From UBA5794 sp964196275 (GTDB lineage: Bacteria > Actinomycetota > Acidimicrobiia > Spongiisociales > UBA5794), in NCBI GenBank assembly GCA_964196275.1, contig CAXMSN010000104.1, forward strand, positions 1 through 63,904: a DNA stretch of 63,904 bases, in the 5' to 3' direction. The notes under the pieces are model-generated. The model was not told the DNA's origin. It saw only the letters and a program-made list of their open reading frames with translations, and did not search any database. Shown here one piece after another: positions 8,913 to 17,371 of the stretch; the stretch's first letter is position 1, and the number at the start of each line of letters is the position of its first letter. A program made the translations under genes and the position numbers.

Positions 8913-10249
8913 CAGCCGTCTGTACCTCCTGTGAAATTCCACGCTGCGAGGTGAAATGACGGTGTGTGAACGACCGCCGGGTCCTCCTCGCCATTGGCGA
9001 ACCGACTGTTCGATCCTACGCCTGTGACGTTTCCCGGTGCGAGCGCATCAATGAACGACTGGGTGAATCGAAGATTCGTGAGCGCCCCGGAGATCACTCC
9101 GTTCTCGATCATGAACGTGCCATTGCGGGTGAGACCGGTAACCACAAGAGACTTCTTGTCGAGAACGCGGCAGTAGTTGAACGTGGAGACATAGATGCCG
9201 CGTTCGACCCCGGCGATAAGGTCCTCCTCGGTGGCGGCACCTTCCTTGAAGAACATGTTCCGTGCGGTCGGGCCACCCGTGTAGCCCTCCCCGGCGAACG
9301 GTGCCCGTCCGTTGGGTGCCACGGAGAAATGCGCTGCAGTACGCCGATCGTGGAGCAACGTCGGGGTGACCCCACCATCGATCAACGCGAGACGCTCACG
9401 CGTCGTCCCCTCCGCGTCGAAACTGAGCCCAAGCGCTCTCGAATCGAACGCATCGTCGATAAGGCTCACCCCCGGATCGAATCTTCGCTCACCGATCGTG
9501 ACGAACGATGTGCCATCCCTGGCGCTGCGACCGCTGAAGCCGTCGTCCCGTATGAACTCAGCGATCGTCGCCATGCACTCAGGAGCGAGAACGACCTCGT
9601 ACACATCAGGCTTTGCGTCGAACGCGTTGCGTCCCGCTCGCGCTCTTTCCGCTGCGAGTGCCCCGGCGGCTCGACCGTCGATCGAACCGATGCCTATCCC
9701 TGCCGAATGTCCGGTGCCTGCGCTCGAGCCCGTCTGATGGATGCCGTCGAGCACGGCCGTCGTGTGCCGGCCGTCGGTGAACCGCCCGTTTGTGTTCCCG
9801 TATGCGACATACCAACTGTTGGTTTCGCACATCCCGGCAGCAGAGAGCCCCTCACCCGCGTCAACGAAGTCCTTGACGATGTCGGCTCGGGCGGCTGGGT
9901 CAACGGTCGCAGTGGGCTCGTCGAAGCGATCGTGCTCGACCGGGTCCACGGGTCCGCCGAATCCGGGGAAGTCATCGTCGACGCGCTGAAGGCTCGCTTC
10001 GGCGATCGCAGACGAGACCAGCGATTCGATGCCGGCGGACGTCGGATTCGTTGTCGCCGCGCTTGCGACCCTCCCTGCGACCGCCACCTTGATCGTCAGG
10101 TCGGCGACATCGTCCGATACGTTCTGATGGATGAAGGAGTTGGCGAACCGGGTGAGTTCGGACGTACCGGTCTTTGCGACCACCTGGGCCTCGGCGCGAT
10201 CACCGACGATCTCGAGCGTCTTCTCGACGAGTTCGGTTGAGCGGCTCAT
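8912..10249 (-). CDS. tldE: TldE/PmbA-type metallopeptidase subunit
   Basis: The 445-aa protein has the TldD/PmbA fold without the HExxxH zinc motif, as expected for the TldE (PmbA) partner: N-terminal ELVEKTLEIVGDRAEAQVVAKT, DVADLTIKVAVAGRVASAAT, and a C-terminal half with YVSTFNYCRVLDKKSLVVTGLTRNG and MIENGVISGALTNLRFTQS. TldD/E heterodimers degrade unfolded peptides and process modified peptides such as microcins. I start at the ATG at 10249, which overlaps the tldD stop by ATGA; the extra upstream frame is tldD antisense-frame sequence. Confidence 0.9.
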   Translation of the reverse strand: MSRSTELVEKTLEIVGDRAEAQVVAKTGTSELTRFANSFIHQNVSDDVADLTIKVAVAGRVASAATTNPTSAGIESLVSSAIAEASLQRVDDDFPGFGGPVDPVEHDRFDEPTATVDPAARADIVKDFVDAGEGLSAAGMCETNSWYVAYGNTNGRFTDGRHTTAVLDGIHQTGSSAGTGHSAGIGIGSIDGRAAGALAAERARAGRNAFDAKPDVYEVVLAPECMATIAEFIRDDGFSGRSARDGTSFVTIGERRFDPGVSLIDDAFDSRALGLSFDAEGTTRERLALIDGGVTPTLLHDRRTAAHFSVAPNGRAPFAGEGYTGGPTARNMFFKEGAATEEDLIAGVERGIYVSTFNYCRVLDKKSLVVTGLTRNGTFMIENGVISGALTNLRFTQSFIDALAPGNVTGVGSNSRFANGEEDPAVVHTPSFHLAAWNFTGGTDG

Positions 10250-11685
10250 GCCTGCACCCCGACGCGCACGTTCCTGAATCTTCCCGGTGACGCCGAGTGC
10301 CCTGTGTGGGCGACCTGCATCGGCTGACCCTTTCCACAGTTCGGGATCCCCCAGTGCACCCATTCCGGCTCGCCGGCAAGCCGGTCGAGCGAGCCCCAGA
10401 ACTGGGGCGTGATACCGGTGTACGTAGGGTTCTTCAGGATCCGACCGAGCCTTCCGTTCTTGACCTCGTACCCGATCTCGCATCCGAATTGGAAATTGAG
10501 CCGCTTGTCGTCGATGGACCACGACCTGTTCGTCGCCATGTACACGCCATCATCCGTGTCCGCGATGATGTCCTCGAGGGTCCCGGCGCCGGGAAGCAGC
10601 CCGACATTCGTCATGCGGACCATCGGGATCCGGTTGTAGCCATCTCCGCGAACCATTCCGCCCGGTGTGAGGCCAGCGACCGCCGCGGAGTCTCGACCCG
10701 ACAGCACACCGACCCAGATGCCATCCTTCACGATGTCCACACGTTGCGCCGGAGAACCTTCGTCGTCGTAGCCGAACGTGCCGAGGGCACCGGGAATCGT
10801 CGCGTCGGCCGTGATGTTCATGAGGCTTGACCCATATCGATGTGTTCCGAGACTTTCGAGCTCGAGATGGCTCGTGCCCGCAAATGCTGCCTCCCAACCA
10901 AGGATGCGGTCGAGCTCGATCGCATGACCCACGGACTCGTGGATCTGCAGGGCGAGCTGGGAGCTCTCAAGGATCAGGTCGGTTTCACGCTCCTCCATCT
11001 GTGGGGCACCAAGGAGCGCGACCGCTTCCTCGGCGACCCGTTGCGCGTGATCCTGATAGTTCCACGCACGGATCACCTCGTATCCACCCGTCTCGAACTG
11101 ACCCCACGACTGGGGATACGAGCGAACCTGCGTCTCATGCTCACCGACAGCCGTTGCCTTGTAATAGCCACCCGCTTCGATGAGGTGCTGCTCGATCGCG
11201 CTGCCGGTGGACGAGACGAACCATTTGGCCGAATCCCCTCCAGACACGGTCCCGTACGCCGAATCGACGCCATCGACCGCCAGCATGGTTGTCGTGATGT
11301 CCAGCAACATGTCGACCTTCTCAGACGAGGAGACGTCAAACGGGTTCTCAACGTGTGGCGTCTCCCACGTGGCCGTGGTAGCTGGGATCTCGGGGAAGTC
11401 GAGCGGAGGGCCGGAGACAACGGCCGAGGCCTTGGCAACCGCCGCGGCCTTTGCTCCACACGCACGAAGGGACGCATCGGACAGGTCACTCGTTGCAGCG
11501 AATCCCCACGAAGATCCGATCAACGCCCGCACGCCAACCCCGACCTTCTCCTGTTCGTTGAGGCTCCGCAGACGCTGATTCTGCACCTCGATCTTCTCGA
11601 CACGGTCGAGCACCGCACGGCCATCCGAATAGGCCGCACCGGCATCCATCGCGGCCTGGACAGCGATCTCAGCTCGGTCGAACAT
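10246..11685 (-). CDS. tldD: TldD metalloprotease
   Basis: The 479-aa protein carries the zinc-binding motif HESVGHAIELDR (HExxxH) in the context ALQIHESVGHAIELDRILGW, plus the conserved TldD C-terminal DTDDGVYMATNRSWSIDDK and FGCEIGYEVKNGRLGRILKNP. It forms the catalytic subunit of the TldD/TldE protease. The start at 11685 gives MFDRAEIAVQAAMDAGAAY, a good family N-terminus. It is followed without a gap by tldE and the DUF2007-like gene, forming a three-gene operon. Confidence 0.95.
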   Translation of the reverse strand: MFDRAEIAVQAAMDAGAAYSDGRAVLDRVEKIEVQNQRLRSLNEQEKVGVGVRALIGSSWGFAATSDLSDASLRACGAKAAAVAKASAVVSGPPLDFPEIPATTATWETPHVENPFDVSSSEKVDMLLDITTTMLAVDGVDSAYGTVSGGDSAKWFVSSTGSAIEQHLIEAGGYYKATAVGEHETQVRSYPQSWGQFETGGYEVIRAWNYQDHAQRVAEEAVALLGAPQMEERETDLILESSQLALQIHESVGHAIELDRILGWEAAFAGTSHLELESLGTHRYGSSLMNITADATIPGALGTFGYDDEGSPAQRVDIVKDGIWVGVLSGRDSAAVAGLTPGGMVRGDGYNRIPMVRMTNVGLLPGAGTLEDIIADTDDGVYMATNRSWSIDDKRLNFQFGCEIGYEVKNGRLGRILKNPTYTGITPQFWGSLDRLAGEPEWVHWGIPNCGKGQPMQVAHTGHSASPGRFRNVRVGVQA

Positions 11686-11738
11686 CGTTCCTCCGTTGGT
11701 GGTGTCGCAGACAGAATACGCCGGGAAACGAAGCTGAG

Positions 11739-12401
11739 TTACCCGCCGATCGCGACGACGATGGCCTCGGCGGCCTCGGGTGCGAGTTGGATCGGTCCGC
11801 CTGCGGTATCGAGGACGATGGACCCATCAGGCGCGGAGGCCATGACGGACACGGTCACACCGCGCGACGCTCCCTGGGACTCGAGAAACGCATCGAACGG
11901 ACTTGCGACATCGACGATCTCCACCGTCATCCCCGCGGCAACCTCGTTGAGCGGGAACGTATCGGATCTCTGGTCGACGGATGGGATCGGCTTCCCTGTC
12001 GGCCCGAAGGCCGGACTCCCGAGGAACTCGGCAAGACGGACGGCGACCGCGTCAGGAGTGATGTGCTCCATCTCACAGGCGACCTCATCTGCATGCTCCG
12101 GAGTCAAACCAAGGTGCTCCGAGAGGAAGAGTCCCCACAGTCTCCGGTTCCGCAGCACGGTGTTTGCCAGCGCGGCGCCACTGTTCGTGAGGGTGACACC
12201 TTTGTACGGCGTGTAATCGACGTGACCCGCCACCTCAAGTTTCTTGATCATCTGGTTCGCAGCGACGGGAGTTACGTCGAGATCCTTTGCGATCCCTGAC
12301 ACCGCGATCGGTGGCGTCGCACCGTCTTCGATCGCTCGGGCGATCGTGATGAGGTACATCTCCTCAGCCTCGGTGGGATGGTGGTGATCGTTGGCGGTCA
12401 T
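11739..12401 (-). CDS. DtxR/MntR-family metal-dependent transcriptional regulator
   Basis: The 220-aa protein has an N-terminal winged helix (about residues 8-65: EAEEMYLITIARAIEDG, SGIAKDLDVTPVAANQMIKKLEVAG), a metal-binding and dimerisation domain with RLWGLFLSEHLGLTPEHADEVACEMEHITPD (ligand pattern ExxCExxEH-like) and a C-terminal FeoA/SH3-like domain (about 145-220). DtxR members sense Fe2+ or Mn2+ and repress uptake genes. No metal transporter lies beside it; its own upstream region holds a heptamer repeat array. Confidence 0.93.
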   Translation of the reverse strand: MTANDHHHPTEAEEMYLITIARAIEDGATPPIAVSGIAKDLDVTPVAANQMIKKLEVAGHVDYTPYKGVTLTNSGAALANTVLRNRRLWGLFLSEHLGLTPEHADEVACEMEHITPDAVAVRLAEFLGSPAFGPTGKPIPSVDQRSDTFPLNEVAAGMTVEIVDVASPFDAFLESQGASRGVTVSVMASAPDGSIVLDTAGGPIQLAPEAAEAIVVAIGG

Positions 12402-12440
12402 GGGTGGAGGCTAGTTGCGGACGATGGCGGAAGTCGGAAG

Positions 12441-12510
12441 ACGGACCACGGACCACGGATCAGAAGTCAGAAGTCAGAAGTCAGAAGTCACAAGTCACAA
12501 GTCAGAGTCA
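12441..12510. repeat. Heptamer tandem repeat array (upstream of the DtxR gene)
   Basis: The array is made of consecutive 7-bp units. It opens with ACGGACC ACGGACC ACGGAT, then changes to CAGAAGT repeated four times, CACAAGT twice and CAGAGTC. The period of seven is kept while the unit drifts. It lies between the dtxR start and the end of the next leftward gene, whose stop codon falls inside the last unit. Confidence 0.9.
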
Positions 12511-13500
12511 GGATTCTGCGAGGAGGTCGAGCGGGAACTCGACAGCGTCGGCCTCTTCGAGGGCGAGCGAGACGATCGCTTCGAGGGTCACGCGCTCGAT
12601 CAGGTCGTCGTCGATGTGGAAGGGGCCTGATCGGTCCATGCGGTCTTGTGCGCTGAATGACCATCGTGGGATGTCAATGTCACTCTCGACGCCAAGGAAC
12701 ACTTCCGTGGAACCGAACGTGATGACTCTGGCCGGCAGATCGTTCTCCTCGTTCCATCCTTCTGTCCCGAGGTAGGACACCACGATCTCGACCGTCGCCG
12801 GCGACTCTTCACGGCCGCTCCACGAGACGTATCCCCAGTCGTCGTTGTAGTTCAGGCGCTCGATCACGATCGGTGTTCCATCGGCATCGATCTCGAACGG
12901 CACATCGATAACCTGCTCCTGGGGTGCGTTGTCATCGATCATCACGGTGACGGAAGACTCTTCAGTCATCAGATATGCGGACAGAACGGCTCCGCTAGGG
13001 TCGATAACACCGTCGAAGGCCACTTGGAGTAACGCTGGCGATGCGCTGTCCACCACCTGGCCGACCATCTCATGCAGACCGTTGGGTGAAGTCATTTCCC
13101 ACCGTGCAACCGAAGGGAACGGCTCGGACAACGGATCGACGCCTCCACGCACGGCAACGCCAACGGACACATACGTTCGACCATCGATCTCGTATATGGC
13201 TACGGGTGAGAATGCGACCGTCTCGGAAACTGGGGTAAAACCAGGGGGGAACGAGCTGGAACGTGCGTATACCACCTCGGAACCTGCAACGGTCGTCGTC
13301 GTTTCCGAGGGAGCACTCGCTTCCACATCGGCTACCGGCTCGGGCGAACTTGTCAACACGTAGGCCATGCCGGCGCCGGCGACGACGGCCAGAAGTGGCA
13401 GGAGCCAACGCAACAGACGGACAGTGGCACCTGGCTTCGTTTCATTGTCAACTTCGTAGGGAGAGGCGAGCAGGTGCTTGAAGTCGCGGTCGTCGGTCAT
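12508..13500 (-). CDS. Membrane-anchored extracytoplasmic protein of unknown function
   Basis: The 330-aa protein begins MTDDRDFKHLLASPYEVD, has one membrane helix (LLRWLLPLLAVVAGAGMAYVL, about residues 27-47) and a Thr/Glu-rich linker (SETTTTVAGSEVV) before an extracellular beta-rich domain. No family is recognised. Its ATG overlaps the stop of the upstream gene (ATGA), and the two proteins share the layout of N-terminal helix, low-complexity linker and beta-rich domain, suggesting a co-expressed pair. The longer frame to 13683 overlaps the upstream gene and was not used. Confidence 0.75.
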   Translation of the reverse strand: MTDDRDFKHLLASPYEVDNETKPGATVRLLRWLLPLLAVVAGAGMAYVLTSSPEPVADVEASAPSETTTTVAGSEVVYARSSSFPPGFTPVSETVAFSPVAIYEIDGRTYVSVGVAVRGGVDPLSEPFPSVARWEMTSPNGLHEMVGQVVDSASPALLQVAFDGVIDPSGAVLSAYLMTEESSVTVMIDDNAPQEQVIDVPFEIDADGTPIVIERLNYNDDWGYVSWSGREESPATVEIVVSYLGTEGWNEENDLPARVITFGSTEVFLGVESDIDIPRWSFSAQDRMDRSGPFHIDDDLIERVTLEAIVSLALEEADAVEFPLDLLAES

Positions 13501-14327
13501 CGGATTCCCTCGATGTCGATCTCCACAGATCCGTCGCCCTCGAGCCATGCTGTTCCGACGATCCGAAGAGGGATGTCTGTCGGAAGGTCGTTCCCGACCC
13601 ACGTCAACGTCCAATCGGAGCCGCCTCCTGCGTCGCGAGCGAACGACCTCCACCCATGGCCCTCCCCGATGATGAACATCCAATCGGCCGTCGATGCGAC
13701 GGCTGACGCACCCACCCGGACGATCGACGACTCAGCGTGATGCGATACCTGGATCAGGTTCACTGCGCCCCCAGGGAAAAGCTCGAGGTGTGGCTGCTCA
13801 AGCGACAGGGTGAAGGAAGCATCGATCGGAGCACCGAACAGATATCTACTAATGGTCAAAGCCTCGACAGACTCTTCCGAGAATCCCTCCTCCACGGGGA
13901 ATCGGACGACGTTCACTCCCGGTCCGGGGATAGACCCGTCGATATCTCCATCCCCCGTTTCCAGAACCCATTCCATCGGATAGATCGAAGCGGCGTGTAC
14001 GGGATCGAGCTCCTCACCGAAGGCCGCCGCAAGAGCCGTGGACTGCGCCTGTGGAGCCAGGGACACCGCATCGAAGGTGAAGTCGTAGGAGTCATCGTCA
14101 GCGACGGCCCCAAGAGGAACGATCGCTACCCCTCCGATGATGGTCTCATGAGGCGCTGAGTGGTATTCGATCGTTTCGGCGGATGGCTGTGCGGCATCGG
14201 TCGTCGAAGCAACTGTGGCGGCAGGCGCGGCGACAGGCTCCGGCGCGGGCTGCGACCGGAATCCCAAGACAACGGCGACGCCCGCGACGAAGCCGATCAC
14301 ACTGAACGCGAGCGTTCGCACTGTCAT
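13497..14327 (-). CDS. Secreted or membrane-anchored protein of unknown function
   Basis: The 276-aa protein starts with a signal-anchor (VRTLAFSVIGFVAGVAVVLGF) followed by a Pro/Ala/Thr linker (APEPVAAPAATVAST). The remainder is a beta-rich domain with SYDFTFDAVSLAPQ, a Trp-rich end (STADWMFIIGEGHGWRSF, DWTLTWVGNDLP) and no recognisable enzyme motif. It is the first gene of a two-gene leftward unit with the following membrane-anchored protein. Confidence 0.72.
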   Translation of the reverse strand: MTVRTLAFSVIGFVAGVAVVLGFRSQPAPEPVAAPAATVASTTDAAQPSAETIEYHSAPHETIIGGVAIVPLGAVADDDSYDFTFDAVSLAPQAQSTALAAAFGEELDPVHAASIYPMEWVLETGDGDIDGSIPGPGVNVVRFPVEEGFSEESVEALTISRYLFGAPIDASFTLSLEQPHLELFPGGAVNLIQVSHHAESSIVRVGASAVASTADWMFIIGEGHGWRSFARDAGGGSDWTLTWVGNDLPTDIPLRIVGTAWLEGDGSVEIDIEGIR

Positions 14328-14435
14328 TGGGCCTCCGACGACATCACCACTGTAGGAGTAGCCGCCACGTGCGTTCTCCGGCGAGGGACTCTATTTCTAT
14401 CGCCGCAGGGGCCGACGCCCTGATACGGTTGCGTG

Positions 14436-14885
14436 ATGCACGACCTCATTGGAACCTGGCGACTCGTCGACTGGACGGTGACGCTTGGTGATCGCATCGT
14501 CAAACCGTTCAGCGGGAAGTCGACCGGGCTCCTCACATACACAGCAGACGGCCGGATGACCGCGTCGTTGATGAAGATGGGGAGAGCCAGCATCGGTACG
14601 ACGTCGTTTGCGGAGGCCACATCCAGGCAGCGTGCAGCCGCATCAACGGGATACATCTCGTACGCAGGCAGTTATCACATCGATGGTGATCTCGTGCATC
14701 ACCAGGTCGAATTGAGCCTCTTCCCCGACTGGGAGGGCGACATCCAGACCCGTCGCATCGCATGGGTCGATGCCGATGACGGGACCGAACAACTCGAACT
14801 CTCTTACGTGCAGAACGGTGCGAGCCGTGAGGCAACGAACACGCTGCGATGGAGACGCGTTGCGCCGGAAGTTCGCACCCTCTAG
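14436..14885 (+). CDS. Lipocalin-like domain protein
   Basis: The 149-aa protein has the pattern of the lipocalin_5 family (PF13924): an opening LIGTWRLVDWTV, GLLTYTADGRMTASLMK, YISYAGSYHIDGDLVHHQVELSLFPDW and a closing LRWRR strand, i.e. a small calycin barrel. Members are soluble proteins that probably bind a small hydrophobic ligand; the ligand is unknown. The ATG at 14436 is preceded in frame by a GTG at 14433. Confidence 0.75.
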   Translation: MHDLIGTWRLVDWTVTLGDRIVKPFSGKSTGLLTYTADGRMTASLMKMGRASIGTTSFAEATSRQRAAASTGYISYAGSYHIDGDLVHHQVELSLFPDWEGDIQTRRIAWVDADDGTEQLELSYVQNGASREATNTLRWRRVAPEVRTL

Positions 14886-14947
14886 CGCGAACAGCGCACC
14901 GCCCGTCGCACGCTGCGCGCTTTCGATTCGGTCCACCACCCGCTTCC

Positions 14948-15000
14948 GTCCCACTTTCAAGGGGGACAGAAGCCGAGCGCAGCGAGGCTTCAGGGGGATG
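14948..15000 (+). repeat. Dispersed hairpin repeat, copy 1
   Basis: It begins GTCCC-ACTTTCAAGG-GGGAC (five-base arms), continues with a GCCGAGCGCAGCGAGG core and ends CAGGGGGATG. Copies with the same three-part architecture recur at 18683, 37229, 43030 and 50204. Confidence 0.85.
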
Positions 15001-15062
15001 ATGCAGGCCGGTCGCCGTATGGCGATTCCCTCCAACACCCTCCTAATTCGCTCCGCTCATTC

Positions 15063-15083
15063 GTCCTCCCTCGCAGGGAGGAC
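15063..15083. terminator. Perfect hairpin, terminator-like
   Basis: GTCCTCCCT-CGC-AGGGAGGAC forms a 9-bp GC-rich stem with a three-base loop. It is located between the convergent lipocalin-like and flavin reductase genes. No T-run follows, so intrinsic termination is uncertain; it may be a relic of the repeat family instead. Confidence 0.4.
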
Positions 15084-15131
15084 AGGCGGAGAGGGAACCA
15101 ATCTTTGGTCTACGGTTCACAAATTCAGGTT

Positions 15132-15170
15132 CAAGAGGACGGAAGCCGAGCGCAGCGAGCCTTCAGGGAT
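15132..15170 (+). repeat. Dispersed hairpin repeat, truncated copy 2
   Basis: CAAGAGGACGGAAGCCGAGC followed by GCAGCGAGCCTTCAGGGAT keeps the core and 3' part of the repeat seen in copy 1 but lacks the first stem arm. Confidence 0.7.
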
Positions 15171-15257
15171 AGTGGAGGTCGATCTCCTCGGTGACGGCAT
15201 CCAGCCACTCCGGATTCGCAAGCTCACAGACCCCCTGAAGGGAGGACTGGCACTTGG

Positions 15258-15743
15258 CTATGAGATTCTGGCGAAGTCACGGTTGAAGTAGACCAGGGGT
15301 ACAGCAGCTTCGCCCCTCTCCGCTACGACCGTTCCGTAGATCACCCAGTGGTCGCCGATCTCCGTGCGCTCGACCGTCTCACATTCGAACACTTGAAATG
15401 CCTCGGCCAGTATCGGCCCGGCAAACGGGGCCACCGGGTCACTCCACTCGACCGATCCGAACTTGTCGGCACCTCTCATCGCAAACACCATCGCCGTTTC
15501 TTCAGCCCCTTCAGGCATGAAGTTCACGGTGAAGCCATCGGCACCGAGCAGCGGCTCCAACGAGCCTGCGACCTTGTCGATACATATGAGGACGATCGGC
15601 GGGTCCGCTGACACTGAGGTGAACGCTGACACCGTGATGCCGACTGGGCCATCGTCTGACGGTGCGGTCACGACGGTGACCGTCGCTGCCACATTCGCCA
15701 TCAAGTTCTTGAATCGTTCGGGTCCGATCGATGTCCCGCGCAT
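15258..15743 (-). CDS. Flavin reductase-like domain protein
   Basis: The 161-aa protein matches the flavin reductase-like FMN-binding domain (PF01613): FKNLMANVAATVTVVTA, GPVGITVSAFTSVSADPPIVLICI, FTVNFMPEGAEETAMVFA and a closing GTVVAERGEAAVPLVYFNRDF. Such proteins use NAD(P)H to make free FMNH2 for a partner monooxygenase. The ATG at 15743 (MRGTSIGPERFKNLM) matches the family's N-terminus; an in-frame ATG further up (MRIATVRF) lies inside a conserved upstream motif and is less likely. No monooxygenase is adjacent. Confidence 0.85.
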   Translation of the reverse strand: MRGTSIGPERFKNLMANVAATVTVVTAPSDDGPVGITVSAFTSVSADPPIVLICIDKVAGSLEPLLGADGFTVNFMPEGAEETAMVFAMRGADKFGSVEWSDPVAPFAGPILAEAFQVFECETVERTEIGDHWVIYGTVVAERGEAAVPLVYFNRDFARIS

Positions 15744-15770
15744 TGTGTCCCTCGCTGTCGTTTCGATCGC

Positions 15771-15812
15771 AAATCGTACCGTGGCGATCCTCATCGATGG
15801 CGTGCATCGCAT
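15771..15812. promoter_or_regulatory. Putative operator, copy M1 (upstream of flavin reductase)
   Basis: A 42-bp sequence here is 35/42 identical to one at 17319-17360 upstream of the HMG-CoA lyase gene. It contains the interrupted palindrome GCGATCCTC-ATCGATGGC-GTGCATCGC centred on ATCGAT. It lies 28 bases upstream of the flavin reductase start. Confidence 0.55.
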
Positions 15813-15844
15813 TTCCGCGGCGTTCGAAGCCGCTGCCGTGTCGT

Positions 15845-16501
15845 CTACGCGTGTACGACGATCCAGACCGCCACATAGTGGGCCATGTACGCAGCGACCG
15901 TCAGCGCATGGAATACCTCGTGGAACCCGAAGTATTCGGGTGAAGGATTCGGCCGTTTGGTGGCGTACACCACGGCTCCGAGGCTGTAGAGGATTCCGCC
16001 GATCACTATCAGCACGACGGCTGCGATACCAGCGCCATCCACCAGTTCGGGGATGAAGAAGATCGCAACCCAACCAACGACGACGTACAGCGCTGTCGAG
16101 AGCCAACGCGGAGCGGTGACCCAGAACACTCTGAAAACGACACCGGCAAACGCACCGGCCCAGACGATCAATAGGAGGATTCGACCCTCCTTGTCCGGAA
16201 GTGCAAGCACGGCAAACGGCGTATAGGTGCCCGCGATGATCAGATAGATGTTGGCGTGGTCGAGTCTTCGCAGCAGTCCCTCGACGGCGGGTGACCACGA
16301 TCCGCGGTGCAACAGCGCACTGACTCCAAAGAGGATGGACGCAGTGGTGGCGAAGATCGCCGAACTGACACGACTGGCCTGTGATGGAGCGGTTGCGACA
16401 AGAACGATGCCTGCGATGACGGAGACAGGGAACATGACGGCATGCAGCCATCCCCTGAGCTTCGGCTTCACCGCACTGTCTGCGTCTGCCTCGATGTTCA
16501 C
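15845..16501 (-). CDS. Hemolysin III (PAQR/YqfA-type) family membrane protein
   Basis: The 218-aa protein has seven hydrophobic helices and the family's conserved metal-site residues: SALLHRGSW, LDHANIYLIIAGTYTPFAV and the C-terminal FGFHEVFHALTVAAYMAHY (HExxHxxxxxxxxxxH-like). These match the hemolysin III / PAQR family (PF03006). Physiological function in bacteria is unsettled. I take the GTG at 16501 (MNIEADADSAVKPKLRGW) because the longer frame would run into the divergent GNAT gene; this start is not certain. Confidence 0.88.
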   Translation of the reverse strand: MNIEADADSAVKPKLRGWLHAVMFPVSVIAGIVLVATAPSQASRVSSAIFATTASILFGVSALLHRGSWSPAVEGLLRRLDHANIYLIIAGTYTPFAVLALPDKEGRILLLIVWAGAFAGVVFRVFWVTAPRWLSTALYVVVGWVAIFFIPELVDGAGIAAVVLIVIGGILYSLGAVVYATKRPNPSPEYFGFHEVFHALTVAAYMAHYVAVWIVVHA

Positions 16502-16598
16502 GATGCGGAGGCTACCCGCAGGTTGGGAACCGAGACCTCGCGGCAAGAGTTCCGACGAACCGATGGCGGTACGAACTCCGCGGGGCGAGAATGCACTC

Positions 16599-17243
16599 AT
16601 GGAAGATTCCAACCCCGCAGAGGACGTCGGCAACCTGGTCGAGGGGCTCGCATTCACGGCAGTCCTGAACGACGGCGCTCTCGTTCGCATCCGACCGATC
16701 GCACCCAAGGACAAGGAACGACTGTCCGAGGGTTGGAAGAACCTGTCTGAGCGGTCCCGCTACCTCCGGTTCCTTCATGCAAAGCCCGCGCTCAGCACCA
16801 CGGATCTCGTCTATCTCACTGAGATCGACTACGAGAACCACTTCGCCTGGGCGGCTGAGGCCCTCGATAGCAACGACACCCCTGGCATCGGAATCGCGCG
16901 TTACATCCGAGACCCGACAGACCCCACGGTGGCCGAGGCCGCCCTCGCTGTCGTGGACAGCCGGCAGAGGCAAGGGCTTGGACGCATACTTCTCGAGGCG
17001 CTCGCCGATGCCGCCCGCGACAACGGCATCGAGCGATTCAGGGCGTACGTCTCCCTGTCCAACCTCCAGGTCCTCAGGGCACTGACCGCTGTTGGAGCGA
17101 TACGAGGGCACACCGAGGACGGCATGGTGAGCCTTGACATGCCATTGCCAGCCACCGATTTCGACCAATCGGCGATGTACGCGGCTCTCCGAACAGCTGC
17201 ACTCGACCAAGCGGCCGGCAAGAGTACGGATCTTGGCCTCTAG
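16599..17243 (+). CDS. GNAT-family N-acetyltransferase
   Basis: The 214-aa protein has a GNAT fold resembling the acetyltransferase domain found in Pat-like protein acetylases: LVRIRPIAPKDKERLSEGWK, RSRYLRFLHAKPALS, and the acetyl-CoA pyrophosphate loop VVDSRQRQGLGRILLEALAD, followed by a SNLQVLRALTAVGA helix. An entirely acidic N-terminus (MEDSNPAEDVGN) is present. It may acetylate proteins or small molecules; it lacks the cyclic-nucleotide or CoA-ligase domains of full Pat enzymes. It is divergent from hemolysin III. Confidence 0.85.
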   Translation: MEDSNPAEDVGNLVEGLAFTAVLNDGALVRIRPIAPKDKERLSEGWKNLSERSRYLRFLHAKPALSTTDLVYLTEIDYENHFAWAAEALDSNDTPGIGIARYIRDPTDPTVAEAALAVVDSRQRQGLGRILLEALADAARDNGIERFRAYVSLSNLQVLRALTAVGAIRGHTEDGMVSLDMPLPATDFDQSAMYAALRTAALDQAAGKSTDLGL

Positions 17244-17318
17244 CCAGCCCACGCCTTCGTAGAGAACGACGGTTCGTGGGACCGTGGAGTTTTGCGTTGG
17301 CCGACATCGCGCTGCCAT

Positions 17319-17360
17319 AAATGGCACCGTGACGATCCTCGTCGATGGTGCGCATCGTAT
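17319..17360. promoter_or_regulatory. Putative operator, copy M2 (upstream of HMG-CoA lyase)
   Basis: This is the second copy of the motif at 15771-15812. Its palindrome reads ACGATCCTC-GTCGATGGT-GCGCATCGT; the outermost pair is A:T here and G:C in copy M1, so the symmetry is preserved by paired changes. It ends 11 bases upstream of the lyase ATG. Confidence 0.55.
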
Positions 17361-17371
17361 GCTCCAGATTC

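Larger units (their letters stand above)
14886..15257. other. Intergenic stretch with dispersed repeats, no gene
   Basis: This 372-bp gap lies between the lipocalin-like gene and the end of the flavin reductase gene. It holds two copies of the dispersed hairpin repeat (14948-15000 and 15132-15170) and a separate perfect hairpin (15063-15083). The frames that cross it are repeat-derived and are not credible genes. Confidence 0.7.

Noticed and set aside
12441..12510. CRISPR array
   Set aside because: The unit is only seven bases and there are no spacers; it is a simple tandem array.
15258..15743. Two-component monooxygenase system with the flavin reductase
   Set aside because: No oxygenase partner gene is adjacent, so only the reductase is called.
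15800..16451. Long frame upstream of the flavin reductase extending to 16451
   Set aside because: Residues upstream of MRGTSIGPERF have no domain character, contain low-quality Arg/Ser-rich sequence and overlap the hemolysin III gene on the same strand in a different frame.
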